Source of the DNA: Paludicola sp. MB14-C6
Lineage (GTDB): Bacteria; Bacillota; Clostridia; Oscillospirales; Ruminococcaceae
Direction of reading: 5' to 3'
Assembly: GCF_030908625.1 (NCBI RefSeq)
Contig: NZ_CP133133.1
Coordinates: forward strand, 1,736,001 to 1,800,000
DNA length: 64,000 nt
The notes under the pieces are model-generated. The model was not told the DNA's origin. It was given only the letters and a program-made list of their open reading frames with translations, and searched no databases. A program made the translations under genes and the position numbers. Positions 45,485-55,800 of this stretch are shown piece by piece. Position 1 is the first letter of the stretch. Every line of letters begins with the position of its first letter.

Positions 45485-46378
45485 TTGGCTAGATCAAAAA
45501 AAAGCATTTGGGTGTTTTTTGTTTCGGCAGGAATAAGCTTTATTGTCTTTGGAACAGTATTTGTAATATTCTTTTATATAACCGATGCCACTAAGATTGA
45601 TAAAAATCAGGAGGGTATTCCGTATATTAGTCAATATGTCCCTTCGCCGAAGGAAAGTATAAATGTCCTTGTGGTTGGATGTGAGCAAGAGAATTATCCC
45701 CCTTCTTTTGAAATGCTTTTTTGCTATGATGCACCCAATGGAATCATATATGTAAGTTCCTTTCCAATACAATCGATATCTACAGTGGGAATTCGTGAAG
45801 ATACATTAGAAGGTCATTATGATTATCAGGGATTGCAAGGTAGTGTAATTGCGACAGAAAACTTACTATCGATTCCAATTGATCGCTATGTGCGCTTGAA
45901 TAAAGAAGGTGTATCTAATCTTGTCGATTTCTTCGGTGGAATTGATTATGAGCTTACCGAAGATTTGGCAGTAGGAGAAGAAACCTTTGTAAAAGGAAAA
46001 CAACTGCTGGATGGTAGACGAGTCAGTACGTTGTTGTTTCAAAAAAAAGAGAAGGATGTATATCATACATCATTACAAGAGGAATTGATAACAAAGTTAA
46101 TTCAACAACGATTTAATCAGTCATTAGCTGATAAATATGCAAAGTTCAGTTCTGCATTTTTTTATAATACGGAAACAAACTTAAATCAATATGATTTTGC
46201 ATTACGCCAAAAGGGAATTTGCAGTAAAATGCAGTTGGATAGTGTAGTTGTAAAAAAGCTTCCAATTCGAGGCAACTATACTCAGGAGAAAACAAAGTTT
46301 ACTCCAACGGAACAAAGCTTAAACGAAGTTAAAACAGTATTACAAGCAATAAAGCGTGAACAGCAGCCGAGTAGTTGA
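45485..46378 (+). CDS. LytR-CpsA-Psr-like membrane protein, catalytic residues apparently missing
   Basis: 297 aa. One N-terminal membrane helix (about 8-33), then an extracytoplasmic domain. IPIDRYVRLNKEGVSNLVDFFGGIDYEL and KGKQLLDGRRVSTLLF match the middle and end of LCP domains, which attach glycopolymers to peptidoglycan. However, the usual S-x-P-R-D strand reads SSFPIQSIS and the preceding Asp position is not conserved, so enzyme activity is doubtful. TTG 45485 has AGGAGG 7 nt upstream. Confidence 0.65.
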   Translation: MARSKKSIWVFFVSAGISFIVFGTVFVIFFYITDATKIDKNQEGIPYISQYVPSPKESINVLVVGCEQENYPPSFEMLFCYDAPNGIIYVSSFPIQSISTVGIREDTLEGHYDYQGLQGSVIATENLLSIPIDRYVRLNKEGVSNLVDFFGGIDYELTEDLAVGEETFVKGKQLLDGRRVSTLLFQKKEKDVYHTSLQEELITKLIQQRFNQSLADKYAKFSSAFFYNTETNLNQYDFALRQKGICSKMQLDSVVVKKLPIRGNYTQEKTKFTPTEQSLNEVKTVLQAIKREQQPSS

Positions 46379-46381
46379 TGA

Positions 46382-46416
46382 AAAAAGTCGATAGGATTTT
46401 GTCCTATCGACTTTTT
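46382..46416. terminator. Bidirectional terminator
   Basis: A perfect 15-bp stem (AAAAAGTCGATAGGA with its complement) and a 5-nt loop, between the convergent LCP-like and methyltransferase genes. Confidence 0.9.
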
Positions 46417-46418
46417 GT

Positions 46419-47651
46419 CTAATATAAAATTGCTCCGTATTTTTTAGATAACTGTTCTAAATAGGTCATCTCAATTGGTGATTGATTATCAACAATACAG
46501 CGACCTTGATATGAAAATAAAGCCGTAACCAATGCTTTTTCATTGGTAGAGTGGAAACATACCGGAAGGTTTGCCAAATGAGAGTTTATAATAAATTGAT
46601 TTGCATCATCTACAGTATTTAGATGAATCAAAAGTACATCAAAACTATCTTCTTCTGCGGTTAGAAATTGGTCAGCCATATCGTATTCGCAAAAAATAGG
46701 TTCTGTAAATTCGATACGTTCATTATCTAAAGCGAAAAGTTGTGTTTCATTGCATAGAATCATATCATTCGGCAGTTCTGGTGGAACAATTTTTTCATGA
46801 GGTGGATAAGTATCAAGTAGTTCGCGCATTTCGTGAATATGTTCCGGAGTTGTTCCACAACAACCTCCAATAATACTTGCACCTGCTTCAAGCAGTCTTG
46901 CTATATTATTTTTCATCATAACAGGTGAAAGGTCATACACATTTTCAAGCAGTGGATTTGGTTGACCTGCATTCGGCTTTGCAATTAACGGTATCTTAGA
47001 AAATTGAGAGAGTTCCTCAATACATTCAACTAAAGATTCCGGTCCACAAGAGCAGTTGATACCAAAAGCGGAAATTCCAAGTTCTTGTAACGTGATGAGA
47101 CAAGTAAGTGGGGTAGCACCGGATAATAAGCGCCCTTTTTCGTTAATGGTAACCGTCACAAATATTGGCTTGTTAAATTCTCTGCAAGCGATTACTGCTG
47201 CCCTAGATTCACTTAATGAAAGCATCGTTTCAATTACAAACAGGTCAACTCCTGCTTCGTTTAAAGCAGAGGCTTGCTCTTTGTAGATATCAACCAATTC
47301 AGCAAAAGTCGTATCCCCATATGGCTCGATAAAAAGTCCGGTAGGTGATAAATCGCCTGCAACTTTTTTGCCATTTGCAACTTCTTTTGTTAGTGCAACT
47401 AATTTTTTGTTCCATTCAGTAACATGATTTTCAAATCCAAATGTTTGCAGCTTGGCACGGTTTGCAGAAAAGGTAGGCGCATAGATAATATCGCTTCCTG
47501 CAGCTACAAATTCCGTTTGCAACTCTTGGATTAGTTCGGGATGATTTAACAGATACTCCTCGATACAAATTCCTTTCGGCATTCCTTTAGCGTAAAGGTT
47601 TGTAGCAGTTGCTCCGTCTAAAAGTAAATATCCCGATTGCGGTATGTCCAT
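46419..47651 (-). CDS. Homocysteine S-methyltransferase domain protein (MetH N-terminal type)
   Basis: 410 aa. LLLDGATATNLY at the start and the zinc cysteines in FGINCSCGPE and IIGGCCGTTPEH define a homocysteine-binding barrel (about 1-290). The last 110 residues (with CFHSTNEKALVTALFSYQGRCIVD and KKYGAILY) resemble a fragment of the folate-binding domain of MetH. No B12-binding domain is present. Probably part of a split methionine synthase or a methyl transfer from another donor. AAAGGA before ATG 47651. Confidence 0.8.
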   Translation of the reverse strand: MDIPQSGYLLLDGATATNLYAKGMPKGICIEEYLLNHPELIQELQTEFVAAGSDIIYAPTFSANRAKLQTFGFENHVTEWNKKLVALTKEVANGKKVAGDLSPTGLFIEPYGDTTFAELVDIYKEQASALNEAGVDLFVIETMLSLSESRAAVIACREFNKPIFVTVTINEKGRLLSGATPLTCLITLQELGISAFGINCSCGPESLVECIEELSQFSKIPLIAKPNAGQPNPLLENVYDLSPVMMKNNIARLLEAGASIIGGCCGTTPEHIHEMRELLDTYPPHEKIVPPELPNDMILCNETQLFALDNERIEFTEPIFCEYDMADQFLTAEEDSFDVLLIHLNTVDDANQFIINSHLANLPVCFHSTNEKALVTALFSYQGRCIVDNQSPIEMTYLEQLSKKYGAILY

Positions 47652-47712
47652 AAATATAATCCTTTCTTTCATCAATAATATTGTTTTTGAAAGTAAGCTT
47701 AAGGCTTACTAA

Positions 47713-49407
47713 TTACATAGATGTTGGTGCGTCAATTTTCAAAAGGGTTAATACATTTTTAATTGTGGTTTTAACTGCCATGCAAAGTGCAAGTCTTGCA
47801 TACATCAGCTCTTTATCATCAGATTTTACTCTGCAAGCGTTATAAAACTTATGAAATAAAGTAGCAAGGTCAATTGCATAACGAGTAATTCTTGGTGGGT
47901 CATATGATTTTGATGCTTCGATTATTTCATTAGGGAAAATAGAAAGATGGCGAATAAGCTCAACTTCTTCTGCAGCATTTAATAAATCAAGGTTACATTC
48001 TTTTGCAGCTTTAGGGGTAATTCCTTCTGCTCCTAAATTCAATAATATGCTGCAAATTCTAGCATGTGCATATTGAACGTAGTAAACCGGATTTTGAGAA
48101 GATTGTTCTACTGCTAAATCTAAGTCAAAGTCAAAATGAGAATTTGCTTCTCTTAGGTTGAAATGGAATCTTGCAGCATCAATTGGAACTTCATCTAATA
48201 AAGTAACCAATGTAATCGCTTTACCGGAACGCTTGCTTGCTTTGATAATTTCGCTTCCACGAACCAAACGAACCATTTGCATTAAAACAACATCCAATCT
48301 GGATGGATCAATGTCGAGTGCTTGCAAAGCAGCTTTCAGTCTTGGAACATATCCGTGATGATCTGCGCCTAAAACGTCAATTGCTTTATCAAACCCACGA
48401 GTAACCAATTTATTGTAATGATAAGCTATATCTGGTACAACATAAGTTGGAACGCCATTGGAGCGTACCAATACAAAATCTTTATCTGCGCCAAACTCGG
48501 TTGCTTTAAACCAAGTTGCACCTTCTGATTCGTATGTGTGACCTTTTTCTTTTAAAAGAGCAACTACTTTGCTTACTTCATCATTTTTATGAAGAGTAGA
48601 TTCTAAGAACCAATTATCATATTCAATACGATATTTTAATAAATCATCATGTAAGCCTTTGATATTTAAAGGAAGTGCATAAGCAACCAAAGCATCTTTG
48701 CGCTCTTCAGATGAAACATCAACGAATTTATCACCATGAATTGCCGCAAATGCTTTAGCATGGTTGATAATATCTTCGCCTTGATATGCATCTTCTGGCA
48801 TTTCAATATCATTTAGATAAAGCTGTAGATATCTTGTTTCTAAAGAGATAGCAAATTTGTTAATTTGGTTACCCGCATCATTTACATAGAATTCTCTTTT
48901 TACATCATAGCCAGCCCAATCTAAAACAGAGGCTAATCCATCACCGATTGCACCACCGCGCGCATTGCCAATGTGCATTGGTCCGGTAGGATTTGCAGAA
49001 ACAAATTCAACTAATACCTTTTTGTTTTCGCCATAGCTTGTTTTTCCATAATCATCTTTGTTTTCATCAATAGAAGAAACAACGTTGGAAAACCAACTGC
49101 GGCTTAAAAATACGTTGATAAATCCTGGACCGGCAACCTCTACTCTTTCGAAGCTGGTTCCTTCTAACACCATTGCGTTCGCAATAATTTCTGCAATTTT
49201 TCTTGGTGGTAATTTAAAAGCTCTAGCAGATACCATAGCGACGTTAGTTGCAAAATCGCCATTATTCTTATCAGCAGGAATTTCAATATTAAAAGCTGGA
49301 ATAGGTTCATTTGAAAGTTCGTTGTTCGCAACAGCTCTTCCAAGAGCGGCTAATATAACCTCACGCAATTCTTTTGTTGCATCAGATACGGGGTTGACAA
49401 GTTTCAT
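47713..49407 (-). CDS. argS: Arginyl-tRNA synthetase
   Basis: 564 aa. Class I synthetase charging tRNA-Arg. The N-terminal additional domain precedes FVSANPTGPMHIGNARGG, the HIGH-type signature; the KMSKS-like loop is degenerate, as usual in ArgRS. The C-terminal anticodon-binding domain ends near KTTIKNVLTLLKI. AAGGAG before ATG. Follows the DUF1934 gene at about 30 nt, an order conserved in Firmicutes. Confidence 0.96.
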   Translation of the reverse strand: MKLVNPVSDATKELREVILAALGRAVANNELSNEPIPAFNIEIPADKNNGDFATNVAMVSARAFKLPPRKIAEIIANAMVLEGTSFERVEVAGPGFINVFLSRSWFSNVVSSIDENKDDYGKTSYGENKKVLVEFVSANPTGPMHIGNARGGAIGDGLASVLDWAGYDVKREFYVNDAGNQINKFAISLETRYLQLYLNDIEMPEDAYQGEDIINHAKAFAAIHGDKFVDVSSEERKDALVAYALPLNIKGLHDDLLKYRIEYDNWFLESTLHKNDEVSKVVALLKEKGHTYESEGATWFKATEFGADKDFVLVRSNGVPTYVVPDIAYHYNKLVTRGFDKAIDVLGADHHGYVPRLKAALQALDIDPSRLDVVLMQMVRLVRGSEIIKASKRSGKAITLVTLLDEVPIDAARFHFNLREANSHFDFDLDLAVEQSSQNPVYYVQYAHARICSILLNLGAEGITPKAAKECNLDLLNAAEEVELIRHLSIFPNEIIEASKSYDPPRITRYAIDLATLFHKFYNACRVKSDDKELMYARLALCMAVKTTIKNVLTLLKIDAPTSM

Positions 49408-49438
49408 TCTTTTTTAACTCCTTATTTTTAGTCTATTT

Positions 49439-49861
49439 TTAATCAGATTTTACATTAATAAATACTTCATTTTCACTTATGAGAGTTGAGTTGATATCAA
49501 GGGCATAGCGAAAATAGATATCTCCACCATTTTCGTTGAGATTGGAGTCCATTTGCTTTGTATAAACACCAACCATTAAACTACCTTCATTGGTTCCGTA
49601 ATGGCCAACATTACGTGTTCCGTTTTCGATTATCAAATGTGATTTTACATTTCCGCTTCGCATCAAAGTAACTTTATCGTTTCCTTCAACTTTCAATGTG
49701 GTTGTGCTGCCTTCATATCCCGTTGTTTCGGATTCATCATAAGTAATATAATAATTATTATTTTTTTTATACAATAAACCTTGGGTGAACAATTCCGTTA
49801 CGTCTTGATCGTCCTCAATTTGCTGTATACCTTTTATTTTTATAAATACGTTTTTTTTCAT
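49439..49861 (-). CDS. DUF1934 family beta-barrel protein (YwiB-like)
   Basis: 140 aa. VFIKIKGIQQIEDD at the start and GSLMVGVYTKQMDSNLNENGG in the second half are typical of the lipocalin-like DUF1934 family, commonly upstream of argS as here. Function unknown. ATG 49861 is preferred because AAAGG lies about 10 nt upstream; the ATG at 49873 has no room for a ribosome site. Confidence 0.85.
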   Translation of the reverse strand: MKKNVFIKIKGIQQIEDDQDVTELFTQGLLYKKNNNYYITYDESETTGYEGSTTTLKVEGNDKVTLMRSGNVKSHLIIENGTRNVGHYGTNEGSLMVGVYTKQMDSNLNENGGDIYFRYALDINSTLISENEVFINVKSD

Positions 49862-49977
49862 ATATGTGATCATCCTTTTTGCAAAGTGCTTGAATTTGAT
49901 CAGACTTTGCTTTTACTCATACGAATTAGATTGAAAAACACAGTCATTATTCTAATAAAATTAGCATAAAACAATTG

Positions 49978-50793
49978 TTAATAGCTTTCAATGTCAATTT
50001 TCTCGACATGGCCGACAACAGGCTCTTTTAAAATTGCAGTTGCATTTGTTGCAAAATGTTCAACTGTATCGCTGATATAATATTCACTGGTAGCTATTAC
50101 TTTAGCATCGTTGAGCATGTTTTGTTTCGCTAAAAATTTAAAAGCATATCGAGCGGCTTCCTGTCCGGAATCAATTAACCGAACATGTTCGCCCATAACA
50201 GACTGAATAATATCCTTTATAATTGGATAGTGAGTACATCCTAGAATTAAAGTATCAATATTTGCTTCAATGAGTGGAGCAAGATATTGACGTGCCACTA
50301 AAATGGTAACTTCGTTGTCGGGATTGGTAAATCCGCTTTCAACTAAAGGAACAAATAAAGGGCAAGCATTGGCATGAACAGAAAATTGATTGTTAATGTT
50401 TCCAAGTGCACGTTCATACGCACCGCTTCGAATGGTAGCAGGAGTACCGATTACACCGATTCTTCCTGATTTTGTTGCTTTTGCAGCAGCTTTTACCGCT
50501 GGAATGGGAACGCCTGTATAGGAAACAGGGAGCCCAGCAACAATTTCATCAGAAATGACAGAACTTATTGTTCCACAAGCTACAATTATATATTTCACAT
50601 CTTTGCTTAATAAAAAGCGAATGTCTTGTTTTGTATATTTTTGAATGGTTTCTTTACTACGAGTACCATATGGTACTCGACCGGTATCACCAAAATAAAT
50701 GATGTTTTCATTTGGCATAATCTTTTTTAATTCCGAAACAGCAGTTAATCCGCCGAGTCCGGAATCGAATATACCAATGGGACGGTTATCCAT
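49978..50793 (-). CDS. murI: Glutamate racemase
   Basis: 271 aa. Makes D-glutamate for peptidoglycan. IGIFDSGLGGLTAV at the start, YFGDTGRVPYG, and the two catalytic cysteines in VACGT (about 72) and LGCTHYPI (about 185). Six nt after ddl, so both D-amino-acid steps are coupled in one transcript. AAAGGAAA before ATG. Confidence 0.95.
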   Translation of the reverse strand: MDNRPIGIFDSGLGGLTAVSELKKIMPNENIIYFGDTGRVPYGTRSKETIQKYTKQDIRFLLSKDVKYIIVACGTISSVISDEIVAGLPVSYTGVPIPAVKAAAKATKSGRIGVIGTPATIRSGAYERALGNINNQFSVHANACPLFVPLVESGFTNPDNEVTILVARQYLAPLIEANIDTLILGCTHYPIIKDIIQSVMGEHVRLIDSGQEAARYAFKFLAKQNMLNDAKVIATSEYYISDTVEHFATNATAILKEPVVGHVEKIDIESY

Positions 50794-50799
50794 ATGAGG

Positions 50800-51882
50800 T
50801 TATTTCCTTTCTAGAGCAAGTTCAATTAAACGGTCAATCAGTTTTGTATAAGGAATTCCGCTTGCAGCAAATAGCTGAGGATACATACTGATTGAAGTGA
50901 ATCCCGGAATTGTATTGATTTCATTTAGAATAATTTCGTTGTTTTCAGTTAAAAAGAAATCTACTCGAGAGAACCCTTCGCAGCCCAATGCTAAATAAGC
51001 TTGAATTGCAATGCTTTTGATTGTTTCTGCAACGGATGCGTCAATACGAGCAGGAATATGTGTAACAGTTTTATTTGCAAGATATTTTGCATCATAATCA
51101 TAAAAATCGTTACAAGGAACAATCTCCCCCAATACAGATGCGATTGGGGCTTCATTGCCTAAAACGGCACATTCGATTTCTTTTCCTTTAATATTTTGTT
51201 CAATTACCACTTTTTTATCGTGAATAAAGGCAAGTTCAAAAGCTTTGATCAAAGAAGAACGGTCAGTAGCTTTGGTAATACCAACAGATGAACCAGCATT
51301 AGCAGGTTTCACAAAGCAAGGATAACCTAAATTTTCTTCAATACGTCGGAAACAAGCTTCTTGGTCTTTATTATATTGATATTGTAAAACACATTCCCAT
51401 TTTGCATTATTGATTTTTGCATTGTCAAAAATAGTTTTGGTAACAGCTTTATCCATACAGCAAGCAGAAGAAAGTGTATCGCAACCAACGTAAGGAATGT
51501 TAGCAAGAGCCATTAAGCCTTGAAAGGTTCCGTCTTCACCATTTTTACCATGTAATACAGGGAATATAACATCTAAGCGAATGATTTTAGTTGAATCGCC
51601 TAACACAATAATACCATGATGAGAGCGATCAGGACTGATTACACAAGGCACACAATGAGCGCCTTGCCAGTTGTTTTTTTGAATTTCTTCAATCTCTCCA
51701 TTATAAAGGAAAGAAACACCCTCTTTGGTAATTCCAATTTTATATATATTATACTTTTCAGAATCTATATTTTTTAAAACGGAAGTCGCAGACATCAGGG
51801 AAACATCGTATTCACTTGATGCGCCACCAAAAATGATACCCAGGTTTAATTTGTTTGAGGAATGGCTGTTATTATCGGACAT
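50800..51882 (-). CDS. ddl: D-alanine--D-alanine ligase
   Basis: 360 aa ATP-grasp enzyme. GIIFGGASSEYDVSLMSA at the start and CFVKPANAGSSVGITKA in the ATP-binding part. The omega-loop YDYDAKYLANKT has the Tyr associated with D-Ala-D-Ala ligases rather than the D-Ala-D-Lac enzymes. First gene of the ddl-murI pair, with its own promoter. Confidence 0.94.
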   Translation of the reverse strand: MSDNNSHSSNKLNLGIIFGGASSEYDVSLMSATSVLKNIDSEKYNIYKIGITKEGVSFLYNGEIEEIQKNNWQGAHCVPCVISPDRSHHGIIVLGDSTKIIRLDVIFPVLHGKNGEDGTFQGLMALANIPYVGCDTLSSACCMDKAVTKTIFDNAKINNAKWECVLQYQYNKDQEACFRRIEENLGYPCFVKPANAGSSVGITKATDRSSLIKAFELAFIHDKKVVIEQNIKGKEIECAVLGNEAPIASVLGEIVPCNDFYDYDAKYLANKTVTHIPARIDASVAETIKSIAIQAYLALGCEGFSRVDFFLTENNEIILNEINTIPGFTSISMYPQLFAASGIPYTKLIDRLIELALERK

Positions 51883-51917
51883 ATGCGTACTACTCCTATC
51901 ATAATGTAATTATTATT

Positions 51918-51946
51918 ACTATACCACGTTTTTTTTCGATTCGCAA
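51918..51946 (-). promoter_or_regulatory. Promoter for ddl-murI
   Basis: Minus strand -35 TTGCGA (51946-51941), 17-bp spacer, -10 TATAGT (51923-51918), 36 bp before ddl. Confidence 0.6.
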
Positions 51947-52056
51947 TGAAAATACGCATTGAAATATGAATTTGGGAAAAATTATTTGTTAAAAAAACCA
52001 AACCAAATTAAATCCCAATCCTATACATATATATTATGAGAACAGTTAAAATATAA

Positions 52057-52086
52057 TTGACAACCCTGTTTCGAAAATGTTACTAT
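52057..52086 (+). promoter_or_regulatory. Promoter for pth-mfd
   Basis: TTGACA (52057-52062) with -10 TACTAT (52081-52086) at 18 bp. A second -10-like TATACT follows at 52092-52097. Confidence 0.5.
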
Positions 52087-52103
52087 TTACCTATACTATA
52101 TTA

Positions 52104-52136
52104 GGGGTAAATGGGGAGTATCGTCCTATTTACCCC
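52104..52136 (+). promoter_or_regulatory. Leader hairpin before pth
   Basis: GGGGTAAAT (52104-52112) pairs perfectly with ATTTACCCC (52128-52136); no T tract follows. It lies at or near the start of the transcript, about 60 bp before the pth start. The rest of the ddl-pth gap (51883-52195) shows nothing else beyond the promoters. Confidence 0.45.
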
Positions 52137-52195
52137 CAATACCACATACAGAAATAACATATTGATAAAAAAGTTATTGTGAAAGGACAAATAAA

Positions 52196-52792
52196 ATGCT
52201 TTTTAATAAGGATAAATCATCTTCCATAGAATATTTGATCGTTGGATTAGGGAATCCCGATAAAAAATATGAAAACACTCGCCATAATGCAGGTTTTCAT
52301 GCAGTAGATAAAATTGGTGAAGAATACAATGCACCATTAATTAAATTGAAATTCAAATCTATGATTGCGCAAGCTACTATTTCGGGGCATAAATGTTTGC
52401 TGATGAAACCAACCACATATATGAACAATAGCGGGCAAGCAGTAGTAGAGGCAATGAATTTTTATAAAGTACCAATTGAGAATGTAATTGTTATATATGA
52501 TGATATTTCATTAGAACCATCCAAAATTCGAATCCGTCGGAAAGGCAGCGATGGAGGTCATAACGGAATAAAGAGTATCATATATTTAACAGGAGGGGAC
52601 AACTTTCCACGCATTAAGCTAGGCGTTGGGAAAAAACCGCATCCGGATTATGATTTAGCTGATTGGGTGTTATCAAATTTCACAAAAGAAGAGCAAAGCC
52701 AAATGCAAGCGGCATACAATAGTGTACCTGAAATAGCATCTTATATTATTGAAGATAAAATAGATGTTGCAATGAATCAATATAACGCATAA
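52196..52792 (+). CDS. pth: Peptidyl-tRNA hydrolase
   Basis: 198 aa with a short N-terminal extension of about 11 residues. Rescues tRNAs from peptidyl-tRNA. LIVGLGNPDKKYENTRHNAGF carries the catalytic His of the RHNAGF motif; MKPTTYMNNSG and DDISLEP follow. GAAAGGAC before ATG. Forms the conserved pth-mfd pair. Confidence 0.95.
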   Translation: MLFNKDKSSSIEYLIVGLGNPDKKYENTRHNAGFHAVDKIGEEYNAPLIKLKFKSMIAQATISGHKCLLMKPTTYMNNSGQAVVEAMNFYKVPIENVIVIYDDISLEPSKIRIRRKGSDGGHNGIKSIIYLTGGDNFPRIKLGVGKKPHPDYDLADWVLSNFTKEEQSQMQAAYNSVPEIASYIIEDKIDVAMNQYNA

Positions 52793-52828
52793 TAGAAAAG
52801 ACATAAAACCGTAACAGGAGATAACATA

Positions 52829-55800
52829 ATGAAGCTTTACCGCCATATTGCAAGTGAACTTGAGCAGTTTAAGTCGCTTGTCAGTAACTTAGAGTCGGGT
52901 AAAAATCCTACATTAGTTGTAGGGCTAAGCCAAATTCACAAAGCACATTTTATTTATTCCACACAAGACACATTAAAAAAACAAACGCTCATCATAACGC
53001 ATGATGAGCTTTCTGCACGTGTACTTGTAGAAGACATTAACGCAATGCAAGGGGATACGATTGCATATCTATATCCCACTCGTGATTTCGCATTACGTCA
53101 AGTTGAAACTGCATCAAGAGAATACGAGCAAATTCGTTTGGGCGTTTTATCCAGATTGCTGTCAGGGGAATGCAGGGTAGCCGTTGCATCAATTGAAGCG
53201 GTTTTACAGCATACCATTCCGCCAAGTTATTTAAAAGAACGCAGCTTTCAAATTCGACTAGAGGGAAACTATGTATTAGATGAGCTAGTACAAAAGCTGG
53301 TTCGTTCGGGATATGAAAACAAACCGCAAGTAGAAGGCGTATGTCAGTTTTGCGTAAGAGGCGGCATATTAGATGTATTTCCACCGAATTATGCATTCCC
53401 TGTTCGTATTGAATTTTGGGGCGACCAAGTAGATACTATGGCATTTTTCGATATTGAAACGCAGCGCCGTACCGAGCGGGTAGATATCGTTTCGATTACC
53501 CCTGCCAATGAAGTATTATTTGATAGTATGGACGACCTTGCCAATAAAATCGAAGCCTTGATTGCAAAAACAAAACTGCAAAAGGCAAAAGAGGTATTTG
53601 GCAAAGACTTAGATCACCTTCGTTCTAGAATACTACTCAATTCCTATGATAAATATTTGTGTTTGGCATATGATACGCCAGCCACTATTTTTGATTACTT
53701 ACAAGATCCCATTTGTTTTGTAAGTGAATATTCTTCAATGAAAGAGCGATGCAAAACATATTTATGGCAATATCAAGAGGATATTAAGCTATTATTAGAA
53801 GAAGGCGAGATGTCTAAGCCGCTTTGCAACTTAAATCAAACATTGCCTTATGTCATGAATCGACTAGATAAAATTCCTACCGCATATCTTGATACATTCG
53901 CACATACCAACAATGATGTAAAGTTTGCAAGCCTATTATCTATTAATCCAATTCAAACCAGTAGCTTTGGTGGTGAACTGAAGTTATTATGTGAAGATAC
54001 CGCACCATTACTTGAGCAAGGGTATGCCGTAGTTGTATTAGCTGGAACGAGCAAAGCTGCAATGGCATTAGCACAAGATTTGCAACAGCTTGATATGCCT
54101 GCTCAATATGTAACTGATAGCGATCAAATTGCCTATAACAAAATAACAGTAGTTGCAAATACTTTGTCTTCCGGTATGGAATATCCTGATATTAAGGTAA
54201 ATATCATCACCACAGGAAGACAAGCTGATTCCAAGAAACGAAGTGAACGCTTTAAAAAAGGAAAGCAAATTCGCAGCTTAACCGATTTGGAAAAAGGCGA
54301 TTTAGTTGTTCATGTTTCTCATGGTATTGGTGTGTTTGAGGGTATTCACAAGCTGGAAATGCAAGGCATTGTAAAAGACTATATTAAAATCAGCTATGCG
54401 GGTGCAGATACGCTATATGTTCCGGTAACGCAATTAGATTTAGTATCGAAATATATCGGGCCAAAAGATGATGGCAAGGTAAAGCTGAATAAGCTACATT
54501 CTACCGAGTGGCAAAAAACACGTTCTCGTGTAAAAAAAGCTGTAGAGGATATGGCGGATGAGCTGATTCTTTTATACGCACGTCGGATGCAGGCAAAAGG
54601 ATATGCTTTTAGCGAAGATACCGAATGGCAAAAGGATTTTGAGCAGCATTTCCCTTATACAGAAACAGACGATCAGCTCCGTTGCATTGAAGAAATCAAA
54701 GCAGATATGGAACGCCCCGTTCCAATGGATCGTGTATTATGCGGTGATGTTGGATTTGGTAAAACAGAAGTAGCAATGAGAGCTTGCTTTAAATGTGTTA
54801 TGGATAATAAGCAAGCGGCTATTTTATGCCCTACAACGATTTTAGCATGGCAGCATTATCAATCATTCACAAAACGGTTCGAGAGCTTTCCGATTAATAT
54901 AGAGGTACTTTCACGTTTTCGTACTCCGAAGCAGCAAAAAGAGATATTGCAAAAGCTGAAAGATGGAAGAATTGATATTATAATCGGAACACATCGTTTG
55001 GTGCAAAAGGATATTGAATTTCATGATTTAGGGCTTGCAATTGTCGATGAGGAGCAGCGTTTCGGTGTTCGCCATAAAGAACGATTCAAAGAGATGTTTA
55101 CGAATGTAGATATGTTGAACCTTTCAGCAACACCAATTCCAAGAACCTTGAATATGGCGATTTCGGGTATTCGTGATATGTCAACAATAGAGCAAGCACC
55201 ACAAGACCGTCATCCCGTACAATCTTATGTATTGGAGCATGATATGAGTATCTTGGGTGATGCGATTAAAAAGGAACTTCGTCGTGGTGGACAGGTATAT
55301 TATATTCATAATAAGATAGATTCGATTGAGCTTTGTGCTTCTAAAATACAAGCAGAGGTACCCGAAGCACGAATTGCTGTTGCTCATGGGCGAATGGAAG
55401 AGAAAGAAATTACTGAAATTTGGCGTCAGCTTTTAGAGCACGAAATTGATATATTGGTTTGCACAACCATTATTGAAACAGGTGTTGACGTTGCAAACTG
55501 TAATACGCTGATTATTGAAAATGCAGATCATATGGGATTATCCCAACTATACCAATTACGTGGTCGAGTAGGTCGATCTAACCGTCGTGCGTTTGCTTAT
55601 TTTACTTTTACAAGAGGAAAAGTGTTAACCGAAATTGCAAATAAACGATTGAGTGCAATACGGGAATTTACAAAGTTTGGGTCGGGCTTTCGTATTGCTA
55701 TGCGTGACCTTGAAATTCGAGGAGCGGGTAGTATCTTGGGTGCAAAACAGCATGGACATATGGAAGCGGTTGGTTACGATATGTATCTACGTTTATTAAG

